Positions 5,842 to 12,802 of a DNA stretch of 17,746 nucleotides are shown in pieces. The notes under the pieces are model-generated. The model saw nothing but the letters and a program-made list of their open reading frames with translations. It had not been told where the DNA came from and did not search any database. The stretch comes from an uncultured Clostridia bacterium. GTDB lineage: Bacteria > Bacillota > Clostridia > UBA1381. Location of the stretch: assembly GCA_910585485.1 (NCBI GenBank), contig CAJUEZ010000041.1, positions 1-17,746 on the forward strand, given 5' to 3'. The position numbers and the translations under genes are program-made. Each line of letters opens with the position of its first letter. The first letter of the stretch is position 1.

Positions 5842-6621
5842 TTAGTTTTCCTCTGCCGCAACCTTTTCATCATATTCAGCGGCAAGTTTTTCTATTTCAC
5901 CGTTTGCCTTCATTTTTGCCAATGTCTCGTTAATCTTTTCAAGAAGTTCTTTATTGCCTTTCTTTACGGCAATAGCATATTCCTCTGTCTCAAAAGCTTC
6001 CGCATCCTCTACCACCTTAAGACCATTTGCTTCAGCAAGAGCCTTACCTGTTGCAGAGTCTATAACTACCGCGTCAAGTTTGCCATTTTTAACGTCCTGA
6101 ACAGCGTCAATACCTCTCTTTGTTCTAACGGCCGGCTCAATCTTCAAATTTTCTGTAACAATCTTTTCGCCCGTGTAGCCAACAACAACACCGACTTTCT
6201 TATTGTTCTTTAAATCCTCAGCCTTATTAATATCCGTATTATCAGCTGCAACTACCATAACCTGTGAAGCGATATAATATGTGTCAGAAAAATCGACGCT
6301 CTGTCTTCTTTCATCATCAGCAGTCATACCTGCGACTGCCATATCAATCTTACCTGTGCTTACAGCGGCTATAAGACCCTCAAACTGCATATTTTCAATC
6401 TTAAGTTCCTTGCCGTTATCCTCAGCAATCTTCTTTGCTATAGCAACATCAATACCGTCAAACTCGCCTACAAGACCGTTTGTTGTTGTATACTCAAACG
6501 GTGGAAATGCCGCGTTGGTACCCATGATAAGCTCATTGCCATTTCTGCATCCTGTAAGAGACATAACTGCCATAACAGATACTGCCGCGATTGCCGCAAC
6601 CTTTAATAAACCCTTTTTCAT
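5842..6621 (-). CDS. polar amino acid ABC transporter substrate-binding lipoprotein (SBP_bac_3)
   Basis: Extracellular lipoprotein that captures an amino acid for the permease and ATPase encoded just upstream. The 259 residues begin with a lipoprotein signal, MKKGLLKV, a hydrophobic stretch, then the lipobox LTGC with C25 as the lipidated cysteine. The mature part is a family 3 periplasmic-binding fold: LIMGTNAAFPPFEY, GEFDGIDVAIAKKIAED, and AGMTADDERRQSVDFSDTYY, which includes the arginine that usually binds the ligand carboxylate. I chose the ATG at 6621 because AGGAGG precedes it; a longer frame to 6660 adds 13 residues and spoils the signal peptide. The gene is last in the operon, after a 60-bp gap holding a small hairpin. 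The exact substrate (glutamine, basic amino acid or cystine) cannot be read from the sequence. Confidence 0.94.
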   Translation of the reverse strand: MKKGLLKVAAIAAVSVMAVMSLTGCRNGNELIMGTNAAFPPFEYTTTNGLVGEFDGIDVAIAKKIAEDNGKELKIENMQFEGLIAAVSTGKIDMAVAGMTADDERRQSVDFSDTYYIASQVMVVAADNTDINKAEDLKNNKKVGVVVGYTGEKIVTENLKIEPAVRTKRGIDAVQDVKNGKLDAVVIDSATGKALAEANGLKVVEDAEAFETEEYAIAVKKGNKELLEKINETLAKMKANGEIEKLAAEYDEKVAAEEN

Positions 6622-6654
6622 TTTTATTCCTCCTAAAAAACATCTTTTTATATT

Positions 6655-6670
6655 TAACACCCCTGTGTTA
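6655..6670 (-). other. intercistronic hairpin before the substrate-binding protein gene
   Basis: TAACAC and GTGTTA pair perfectly over six bases around a four-base loop, between the ATPase stop and the ribosome binding site of the binding-protein gene. Such hairpins may set mRNA stability so that the binding protein is made in excess; no long T-run follows, so it is not a strong terminator. Confidence 0.35.
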
Positions 6671-6681
6671 GATACCTTAAT

Positions 6682-7404
6682 TTATAATACTTTACTTAAA
6701 AATTCTTTAGTTCTGTCATTTTGCGGATTATCAAATATATCATTAGGAGTTCCTTCCTCAATGACATAACCATCATCCATAAATAAAACTCTTGAAGCAA
6801 CCTCACGCGCGAAACCCATCTCATGAGTTACGACAACCATTGTCATTCCGGCTTCAGCAAGGTCTTTCATTACAGACAATACCTCTCCCACCATTTCGGG
6901 GTCTAACGCAGACGTAGGCTCGTCAAACAACATTATATCAGGCTGCATCGCCAAAGCGCGCGCGATTGCTATTCTCTGTTGCTGACCTCCCGAAAGCTGA
7001 GCAGGATAAGCGTTTTCCTTATCTGCAAGTCCCACCTTGCAAAGAAGTTCACGCGCCAAAACTTCAGCGTCAGGCTTTGGCATTTTCTTTACCTTTACAG
7101 GTGCGAGGGTGATATTGTCAAGCACCGTAAGATGCGGGAAAAGATTGAACTGCTGAAACACCATTCCCATCTTTTCGCGTATTTTATTTACGTTGGTCTT
7201 CGGCTCTGTAATACTCTCTCCCTCGATAAGTATTTCCCCCTCTGTCGGAACTTCCAAAAGGTTCAGACAACGCAGAAAAGTTGATTTTCCCGAGCCTGAG
7301 GGACCGATTATAACAACTTTTTCTCCCTGCTTTACATGTTGGTCAATCCCTTTTAAAACGTCTAAATCACCAAAATTCTTTTTTAATCCCGTAACCTTTA
7401 TCAT
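6682..7404 (-). CDS. polar amino acid ABC transporter ATP-binding protein (GlnQ type)
   Basis: Cytoplasmic ATPase that powers amino acid import with the adjacent permease. All motifs are present in 240 residues: Walker A GPSGSGKST (34-42), Q-loop VFQQFNLFPHL, signature LSGGQQQR, Walker B IMLFDEP with the catalytic Glu, D-loop SALDPE, and the switch histidine in VVVTHEMGFAREV. Length and the typical ending (EGTPNDIFDNPQNDRTKEFLSKVL) match GlnQ/ArtP-type proteins. The start codon overlaps the permease stop by four bases (ATGA), so the two are translationally coupled. The specific amino acid is not determined; this is a complete, ordinary member of the family. Confidence 0.96.
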   Translation of the reverse strand: MIKVTGLKKNFGDLDVLKGIDQHVKQGEKVVIIGPSGSGKSTFLRCLNLLEVPTEGEILIEGESITEPKTNVNKIREKMGMVFQQFNLFPHLTVLDNITLAPVKVKKMPKPDAEVLARELLCKVGLADKENAYPAQLSGGQQQRIAIARALAMQPDIMLFDEPTSALDPEMVGEVLSVMKDLAEAGMTMVVVTHEMGFAREVASRVLFMDDGYVIEEGTPNDIFDNPQNDRTKEFLSKVL

Positions 7405-8090
7405 CTTTTATCCGCCTTCCTCATTCCGCTCTCTAATTTATTCAGCACAATACTGATAATCTTAATAACCGCGTAATATATAACCGCGATTGACAAAAGC
7501 GGCACCAAATAATCATATGTACGGCTCTGCACCTGCTGTGCCGCTCCTACAAGGTCAATACTTGATATCATACCTATTACGGCTGTTTCTTTAATAAGAA
7601 CCACAAATTCATTACCCATTGCCGGCAGAATATTTTTCATTGCCTGCGGCATTACGATGCTCGACATAGTCTGTCTGCTCGTCATACCCAGCGAGCGTCC
7701 CGCCTCCGTCTGACCAATGCTGATGGAAAGTATACCTCCTCTGACAATTTCAGCCATATACGCGCCGCTGTTTATTCCAAAAGCTATACATCCTACTATC
7801 CACTGCGGTATAGGAACTTTTGCAAAAATAATAAAATAAATTATAAGCAGCTGCACCATTGTCGGCGTACCTCGGATTATATCAATATATATTCCCGAAA
7901 TACCTCTGAGCACCTTATTTTTAGAAAGACGCATCAGCGCCATTATAATACCTATCACCAATCCCAGTATTATCGAAAAAAGTGATATTAAAAGTGTGTA
8001 CCCCAATCCGCTTAAAAACATTTTCCATCGTCCCGCGACAATGAATGTGGAATTTAAACGGCTTAAAATATCTATAACCCATACAGGCAT
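7401..8090 (-). CDS. polar amino acid ABC transporter permease (HisM/GlnP family)
   Basis: Integral membrane subunit of the importer, 229 residues with about five membrane segments, beginning with a long one at residues 30-52 (YTLLISLFSIILGLVIGII). Family motifs: IRGTP at about residue 73 and the EAA loop EAGRSLGMTSRQTMSSIVMPQA, which couples to the ATPase. It is the first gene of the operon, 33 bp downstream of a promoter at 8123-8151. The ribosome binding sequence before the ATG at 8090 is weak (GGGG or TTGAG about 5-10 bases upstream), which fits a permease made in smaller amounts than the binding protein. Only one permease gene is present, so it should form a homodimer. Confidence 0.95.
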   Translation of the reverse strand: MPVWVIDILSRLNSTFIVAGRWKMFLSGLGYTLLISLFSIILGLVIGIIMALMRLSKNKVLRGISGIYIDIIRGTPTMVQLLIIYFIIFAKVPIPQWIVGCIAFGINSGAYMAEIVRGGILSISIGQTEAGRSLGMTSRQTMSSIVMPQAMKNILPAMGNEFVVLIKETAVIGMISSIDLVGAAQQVQSRTYDYLVPLLSIAVIYYAVIKIISIVLNKLESGMRKADKR

Positions 8091-8122
8091 TTTCTCAACC
8101 CCTATATCTTATGTTTTTAGTT

Positions 8123-8151
8123 ATAATATCAGAATTTCACTGAAATAGCAA
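8123..8151 (-). promoter_or_regulatory. promoter for the amino acid ABC operon
   Basis: The minus strand reads TTGCTA (8146-8151), 17 bases, TATTAT (8123-8128), with TGA before the -10 (extended -10). The permease start codon lies 33 bases downstream. Confidence 0.6.
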
Positions 8152-8176
8152 TAGTTATTTGAAAATTTTTACGTCT

Positions 8177-8196
8177 TAATGAATTATTATTCATTA
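8177..8196 (-). terminator. weak AT-rich hairpin after mnmE
   Basis: TAATGAAT (8177-8184) and ATTCATTA (8189-8196) pair perfectly around a four-base loop, 17 bases after the mnmE stop. The stem is almost all A-T and has no clean T-run, so termination here is only possible. Confidence 0.3.
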
Positions 8197-8212
8197 TTCA
8201 AATAATTAAACG

Positions 8213-9583
8213 CTATTTTCCTACGCAGAACCGGTGAAAAATCTCCGTTACAATATCATCCGAAACGGTTTCTCCCGTAATTTCACCCAAAGCGTCTATT
8301 GCCATATTAATGTCAATAGAAACTATATCGGACGGCATATTCATATCTATCGCCTCCACAACTCGTGAAAGCGCTTCCCCGGCTTTAATAAGAGCCGTTT
8401 TATGGCGCATATTGGTAATAACAGTACCGTCAGACATAATAATTTCACCCAATTTATACGCTCTGCTTATTTCATCCGCAAGCGCTTCAAGTCCTATTCC
8501 CGTTTTCACGCTCACTTCAAGCACCGCGCTACCGGGAGCCTTTGACTTTACCGCCTCAGTATATTTGCTATGTCCCAGGTCTGTTTTATTTATTAAAATA
8601 ATACGTTTTTTATTCTTAGTTGCCTGAAGCACCTCTATATCTTCATCGTCAAAAAAGCTGCTTCCGTCTATCATTACTATTACGAAATCCGCTTCCTCAA
8701 TGGATTTTTTCGATTTCTCAACCCCGATTTTTTCAACTGTGTCATCGGTTCTTCTTATGCCAGCCGTATCAATCAGTATAAGCGGTATTCCGTTAAGATT
8801 TATATACTCCTCTATAACGTCGCGGGTTGTTCCCGCAATGTTGGTCACAATGGCTCTCTCCTCACGCGCCAGTGAATTTAAAAGCGATGACTTGCCGACA
8901 TTCGGCTTACCCACAATCACTGTCTTTATGCCGTCACGAAGAATTCTTCCGCTATCGGCTGTTTCAAGCAGTTTTTCCACACTGTTTTTTGCATTCTCTG
9001 CCGTATTGCGTATATCCCCTATAGTTATATCCTCCAAATCCTCGTCGGGATAATCAATCGTAACCTGCATTTGCGCGGCAAGGTGGACAAGATTCGCCCT
9101 CACGACTTTTATTTCCCTTGAAAGCGAGCCTTGAAGCTGACAGAGAGCATTGCGCTGAGCGGTTTCATTATTGGAATTGATTATATCTATTACGGCCTCC
9201 GCCTGCGACAAATCTATTCTGCCGTTTAAAAAAGCGCGTTTTGTAAATTCCCCCGCCTCCGCCATATAAGCGCCCGCGCGTATCAAAGCGTCAAGCACTG
9301 CTTTAGATGCCGACATACCTCCATGCGTGCTTATTTCCACAACATCTTCTCTTGTAAATGTTTTTGGCGCTCTCATAACCGTCGCAAGCACCTCGTCCAC
9401 TTTTTCGCCGCGGTTATTTTTTATAAAACCGTAATGAACAGTGTGAGAATCGCAATCCGCAAGCTTGTCCTTTCCGAAAAACACCTTATCGGCAATACCG
9501 ACAGCTTCTGTTCCGCTTATTCGTATAACAGCTATTCCGCCCGTTCCCGGCGGAGTTGATATTGCGGCTATAGTCCTTCCCAT
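8213..9583 (-). CDS. mnmE: tRNA modification GTPase MnmE
   Basis: MnmE, with MnmG (not in this window), makes the carboxymethylaminomethyl or aminomethyl group on uridine 34 of tRNAs. The 456 residues show the N-terminal tetrahydrofolate-binding domain (MGRTIAAISTPPGTGGIAVIRISG), a helical domain interrupted by the G domain, and the C-terminal FHRFCVGK with the conserved cysteine C453. G motifs: G1 GKPNVGKSS (225-233), G2 with GTTRD, G3 DTAGIR, G4 NKTD. The ATG at 9583 has AGAGAGGA about nine bases upstream; the in-frame TTG at 9592 would sit on top of that site, so it is rejected. It follows the PHP gene by 44 bp and is probably the last gene of the nrdR - PHP - mnmE unit. Many Clostridia have mnmE beside jag/yidC and mnmG instead. 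Confidence 0.97.
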   Translation of the reverse strand: MGRTIAAISTPPGTGGIAVIRISGTEAVGIADKVFFGKDKLADCDSHTVHYGFIKNNRGEKVDEVLATVMRAPKTFTREDVVEISTHGGMSASKAVLDALIRAGAYMAEAGEFTKRAFLNGRIDLSQAEAVIDIINSNNETAQRNALCQLQGSLSREIKVVRANLVHLAAQMQVTIDYPDEDLEDITIGDIRNTAENAKNSVEKLLETADSGRILRDGIKTVIVGKPNVGKSSLLNSLAREERAIVTNIAGTTRDVIEEYINLNGIPLILIDTAGIRRTDDTVEKIGVEKSKKSIEEADFVIVMIDGSSFFDDEDIEVLQATKNKKRIILINKTDLGHSKYTEAVKSKAPGSAVLEVSVKTGIGLEALADEISRAYKLGEIIMSDGTVITNMRHKTALIKAGEALSRVVEAIDMNMPSDIVSIDINMAIDALGEITGETVSDDIVTEIFHRFCVGK

Positions 9584-9609
9584 ATAAATCAATCCTCTCT
9601 GTATGATAA

Positions 9610-9639
9610 AGGAGTCTAAGGCTCAGCCTATAGACCCCT
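9610..9639 (-). other. hairpin across the PHP-gene stop, before mnmE
   Basis: An imperfect stem covers the last codons of the PHP gene and the gap: GTCTA (9614-9618) pairs with TAGAC (9631-9635) and AGGC with GCCT inside, loop TCA, with one bulged A; three outer pairs extend it across a mismatch. On the minus strand it is followed by CCTTTATC, a weak tail. It may be a leaky terminator or attenuator that lowers mnmE expression relative to the genes before it. Confidence 0.35.
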
Positions 9640-10485
9640 TCGTTCTTTTATATTTAACAACACCCTGTATGGCACATAATTTTCGGATACTTTGCCGATT
9701 TCTACATCAGGCTTATTGGCGCCATGAAAATCACTTCCGCCGGATTGCGCCAGATCCAGTTCGGCGCATATCCTTTTGCATATCCCGGCAAACTTTTTTG
9801 TATAACAGTTATAATAACATTCTATACCATCCAATCCGTATTCTTTAAGTTCTTTTATAATCGTATACAATTCATCATAATTCTCACTTATAAAAATAGG
9901 ATGAGCCAAAACGGCAGTACCACCCGCCGCTTTAATTATTTCAATGCACTCTCTCGGTGAGTACGTCACGCGTTTAACGTAACAGCTACAGCCTTTTTTC
10001 AAATACTTCGCAAAAGCTTCCTCAACCGATTGGACGTATCCCTTTTTTATCATTGCCCGCGCAATATGTGCTCTGCCTGTATTACGAAGAGTCGCCCCGT
10101 TCTTTTGTGATATAATATCGTTCTCTGTTATATCAAATCCGTTTTCCCTTGCAAGGTCTAAAATTTTTTTGTTTCTTACCTCGCGGGCATCTCTAAGATT
10201 ATCAAGTTTTTCTTTGAAAACCGTGTCATTCTCGTCAACGAACAATCCGACTATGTGCATTTCTTTGCTGAATTGAGCGCTTATCTCAACACCGGAAATA
10301 CCTTCAATACCTATTTTACCGCATTCATCTAAAAACTCCGCAAGTCCCGCTGTTGTGTCATGGTCCGTAAGCGCGATGGCGCTAAGTCCTGCCGCCTTCG
10401 CTTTTTTTGCAAGTTCACGCGGCGCCAATGTGCCGTCAGAAGCCGTTGAATGAGTATGCAAATCGATTTTTAAATCATCTGTCAT
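9628..10485 (-). CDS. PHP-domain phosphoesterase (RNase AM / YciV type)
   Basis: Metal-dependent phosphoesterase of the polymerase-and-histidinol-phosphatase fold; close relatives (YciV/RNase AM) hydrolyse 3',5'-nucleoside bisphosphates and trim 5' ends of RNA. The 285 residues carry the metal motifs in order: KIDLHTHSTASDGTLAP (H10, H12), ALTDHDT at about residues 38-44, a middle HIVGLFV, the GRAHIARAMIKKGYV insert typical of this subfamily, AHP near residue 194, and the C-terminal GGSDFHGANKP. The ATG at 10485 overlaps the nrdR 3' end by 11 bases and has AGGGA inside nrdR, so translation is coupled to nrdR. The stop TAG lies within the hairpin at 9610-9639. The family assignment is strong; the exact substrate is inferred from relatives. 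Confidence 0.92.
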   Translation of the reverse strand: MTDDLKIDLHTHSTASDGTLAPRELAKKAKAAGLSAIALTDHDTTAGLAEFLDECGKIGIEGISGVEISAQFSKEMHIVGLFVDENDTVFKEKLDNLRDAREVRNKKILDLARENGFDITENDIISQKNGATLRNTGRAHIARAMIKKGYVQSVEEAFAKYLKKGCSCYVKRVTYSPRECIEIIKAAGGTAVLAHPIFISENYDELYTIIKELKEYGLDGIECYYNCYTKKFAGICKRICAELDLAQSGGSDFHGANKPDVEIGKVSENYVPYRVLLNIKERRGL

Positions 10486-10930
10486 TTATAAGTCCCTGTA
10501 ATTCAGCCATGAAAGTGTCTATGTCATTAAAGCTTTTATATACAGACGCAAAGCGGACATACGCAACCTCGTCAAGCTGTTTCAGTTTTTCCATAACCTT
10601 CTCACCAATCATGGTACTCTCAATTTCACGAGTCATAGACTGATAAAGCTCGCTCTCTATATCATCCGCGATTTTTTCCATCTGAGACAATGAAATAGGA
10701 CGTTTCTCACAAGCCGTAATTATCCCCTTCAATACTTTTTCTCTGTCATACTGTTGGCGTGACTGATCCTTCTTTATAACAACAAGTGAAATAGATTCAA
10801 GCTTTTCATAAGTTGTAAAACGTTTTTGACACTTTAAGCATTCGCGCCTTCTTCTTATGGAATTACTTTCCTCTGTAGGTCTTGAATCAATAACCTTGCT
10901 TTCAACAAATCCGCAATATGGACATTTCAT
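10475..10930 (-). CDS. nrdR: ribonucleotide reductase transcriptional repressor NrdR
   Basis: NrdR senses ATP/dATP and represses ribonucleotide reductase genes. The protein has 151 residues, the usual length: an N-terminal zinc ribbon with C3, C6, C31 and C34 (CPYC...CLKC), the arginine-rich RRRRE between the pairs, TTYEK, then an ATP-cone domain (about residues 49-139) with DQSRQQYDREKVLKGI. I start at the ATG at 10930, which puts MKCPYCG first as in all NrdR proteins and has GGAG eight bases upstream; the frame extends 15 codons further without homology. It has its own promoter at 10967-10995 and overlaps the PHP gene by 11 bases. I found no good NrdR box at its own promoter, so autoregulation is not supported, and no ribonucleotide reductase gene is in the window. 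Confidence 0.97.
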   Translation of the reverse strand: MKCPYCGFVESKVIDSRPTEESNSIRRRRECLKCQKRFTTYEKLESISLVVIKKDQSRQQYDREKVLKGIITACEKRPISLSQMEKIADDIESELYQSMTREIESTMIGEKVMEKLKQLDEVAYVRFASVYKSFNDIDTFMAELQGLINDR

Positions 10931-10966
10931 TAGTGTTTCTCCAATCTCTATAGTATTTACATATTT

Positions 10967-11000
10967 ATTATACATTATACATCCGATTTTTTCAAGTCAA
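10967..11000 (-). promoter_or_regulatory. promoter for nrdR inside the ylmC 3' end
   Basis: The minus strand reads TTGAAA (10990-10995), 17 bases, TATAAT (10967-10972). A second TATAAT (10974-10979) with TTGACT (10995-11000) is 15 bases apart, giving overlapping -35 and tandem -10 elements. The -35 sequences cover the ylmC stop codon. Confidence 0.7.
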
Positions 11001-11249
11001 TTTTTCAATATCTATGTCAAAAAGACGCACAAGAACAAGATCTTTGCCGACAACTTCTATGGAACTCCACGGTATTATCAACTCACCGCCGCCGAAAAAG
11101 CGCTGAAAAAAGCACCCCTTTCGCGGTACTATTATTGCTTCTATATTTCCGGTAGTTTCACTTATTTCAACGTCTCGTATATTGCCAAGTCTTTCAGCCG
11201 TTTTTATATTTACAACTTCCTTTTGACGAAGATTATATCCTCTGAACAT
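10992..11249 (-). CDS. YlmC/YmxH-family PRC-barrel protein
   Basis: An 85-residue protein of the YlmC/YmxH family, a PRC-barrel domain found in spore-forming Firmicutes and often annotated as a sporulation protein; the molecular role is not known. Family features: the opening MFRGYNLRQKEVVNI, the barrel strands NIRDVEISETTGNIEAIIVP, and IIPWSSIEVVGKDLVLVRL. A short insert CFFQRFFGGGE lies in the middle. The ATG at 11249 has AGAGGTGG upstream, and part of that ribosome binding site belongs to the right-hand arm of a perfect 24-bp palindrome (11259-11282). In B. subtilis ylmC lies near sigG; here the gene before it is a flippase. The nrdR promoter begins inside its stop codon region. Confidence 0.87.
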   Translation of the reverse strand: MFRGYNLRQKEVVNIKTAERLGNIRDVEISETTGNIEAIIVPRKGCFFQRFFGGGELIIPWSSIEVVGKDLVLVRLFDIDIEKLT

Positions 11250-11258
11250 AACAAACCA

Positions 11259-11282
11259 CCTCTGTAATATATATTACAGAGG
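11259..11282. promoter_or_regulatory. perfect 24-bp palindrome overlapping the ylmC ribosome binding site
   Basis: CCTCTGTAATAT (11259-11270) is followed directly by its exact reverse complement (11271-11282). On the minus strand the palindrome's last bases, CAGAGG, merge with the ylmC ribosome binding sequence, 9 bases before the ATG. As RNA the hairpin would hide that site; as DNA it could bind a dimeric regulator. It lies in the 44-bp gap after the flippase gene, and no T-run follows, so a terminator is unlikely. Confidence 0.6.
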
Positions 11283-11293
11283 CGGCAAAGATA

Positions 11294-12718
11294 TTATTTT
11301 TTAATAAACGAAATCAAAATTTTATACTGTTTAAATACTATCAAGCCTATTATGTAGGCTGCTCCCATACATAACCCTTTAACCACCGCGCTTAAAAGTA
11401 TATTATCAAACACAAAGCATTGTGACAAGAATCCTGCCGCGGCAACTATAATTGAAATGGCAAGATCAGGAAGGAAACTCTTTAAAAATCCCGTATAACT
11501 CATACCAAGAGTCTTTTTAACAAGGAAATAATATGTCATAAAAAAGTTTATGTTAAACGCAATGGTCAAATACAATGAAATCTTTACAATATCCCGTTCA
11601 ATGACACCCGCTATAATCGCCGCCGCGGTCATAACAGTAGTCAAGATTCCTGAAATAAACATGTTTTTTGGATTACCAGCGCTTTGGAAAATCGACTGCG
11701 CGCTTGCCGTGACAACCTGCGCCCATATTGAAAGGCTTAACATGGCTATACACGGCACCGACTTTCCCCATTGACTGCCGAATAAAATACCAATTACCTC
11801 TTCCGAAGCAAAATAACAGTATATGCCTATAAACATGCCAAGCAACGAAAGAATCTTTACTATATTCATATATCTTTCATAAATATACTGCTTATCATTT
11901 TGATGTGACGAAAGAATAGGATGAATAGTCGGAGTGATTACGTTAGTGAGATTATTCTGCGGATAAAGCGTCACTTTATACGCTTTATCATAATACCCCA
12001 ACGCGCTGTCTCCTATAAATTTTCCTATAATTAAATTATCAAGATTTTTTGAGAAGTAATTTATCACGCTGTAACCCATCTGAAATACCGAAAATGAGAA
12101 AATCTTTTTAATGCTTGAAAAACTGAATTTCATCTTTAGTTTTACTCTTATGCTCGCATAGTTCCAAGCGAAGGATACAAGCGCGTAAATAATAGCCTGC
12201 CAAACAAGCGCGTAATATTTATATCCCAGACAAGCCAAAACAATCGCCACGCTATAGCTTGTCACCGTTACTACCACCATTCTTATTCCTATAGCCATAA
12301 ATCTTTTCTGCTTTAAAAGATAAGAATGCGGCACAATATTTATCGTATGGAAAAACAATGAAATAGCCAGCATACCGCCTATCGCTATATAAATACTATT
12401 ATTATAGAATTTGGACAGCGGAACGGAGAATACGGCAAATATAATCGCGGTGGCAATCGCGACATAAAAATTAAACGAAAATATATTGCTTATATCATCA
12501 TCGGTAAGCTGTTTGTTCTGTATTATCGCGGGCCCCATTCCCATATTTGACATCACTGTAAAAAACGACGTGAACACGCTCACAACCGCCACAACACCGT
12601 AATCACCCGGTGCGAGTATACGCGCCAGTATACCGTTAAAAACAAGCTGCAAAAATACACATATATAGCTTGCGGCGGCATTTATCATCGCCGCCCTTTT
12701 TATAGACATTTCTTTCAT
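11294..12718 (-). CDS. lipid-linked oligosaccharide flippase (Wzx-like, MOP superfamily)
   Basis: A 474-residue polytopic membrane protein with about 12-14 hydrophobic segments. The N-terminal part (ILARILAPGDYGVVAVVSVFTSFFTVMSNMG, then GPAIIQNKQLTDDDISNIFSFN) is typical of the polysaccharide export/flippase branch of the MATE-like MOP superfamily, which moves undecaprenyl-linked sugar units to the outer membrane face. No glycosyltransferase or polymerase gene is next to it, so its substrate is open; peptidoglycan lipid II, a wall or capsular polysaccharide, or a spore component are possible. Start: ATG at 12718 with GGGGA upstream; the ATG at 12709 (MSIKRAAMI) is an alternative. It follows the wall hydrolase by 84 bp, in which a weak promoter may lie, and precedes ylmC. 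Confidence 0.88.
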   Translation of the reverse strand: MKEMSIKRAAMINAAASYICVFLQLVFNGILARILAPGDYGVVAVVSVFTSFFTVMSNMGMGPAIIQNKQLTDDDISNIFSFNFYVAIATAIIFAVFSVPLSKFYNNSIYIAIGGMLAISLFFHTINIVPHSYLLKQKRFMAIGIRMVVVTVTSYSVAIVLACLGYKYYALVWQAIIYALVSFAWNYASIRVKLKMKFSFSSIKKIFSFSVFQMGYSVINYFSKNLDNLIIGKFIGDSALGYYDKAYKVTLYPQNNLTNVITPTIHPILSSHQNDKQYIYERYMNIVKILSLLGMFIGIYCYFASEEVIGILFGSQWGKSVPCIAMLSLSIWAQVVTASAQSIFQSAGNPKNMFISGILTTVMTAAAIIAGVIERDIVKISLYLTIAFNINFFMTYYFLVKKTLGMSYTGFLKSFLPDLAISIIVAAAGFLSQCFVFDNILLSAVVKGLCMGAAYIIGLIVFKQYKILISFIKK

Positions 12719-12757
12719 ATTTTCCCCGCCACATTTGATTTATCTTGATTATTTTAA

Positions 12758-12788
12758 TATATACCACCATATTAGGGGTTTAAAACAA
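12758..12788 (-). promoter_or_regulatory. possible promoter for the flippase gene
   Basis: TGG TATATA (12758-12766) on the minus strand is an extended -10 in the 84-bp gap. A TTGTTT (12783-12788) lies upstream at 19 bases, longer than ideal. Support is weak. Confidence 0.3.
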
Positions 12789-12802
12789 TTTTTTATTCAA
12801 TA

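Noticed and set aside
9603..9848. Open frame on the plus strand across the PHP-mnmE junction
   Set aside because: Mostly antisense to the PHP gene, with no ribosome binding site or recognisable protein features.
11259..11282. The 24-bp palindrome as an NrdR box
   Set aside because: The AT-rich centre is similar, but the conserved C and G at the NrdR-box positions are missing and the phase is off; it also lies before ylmC, not nrdR.
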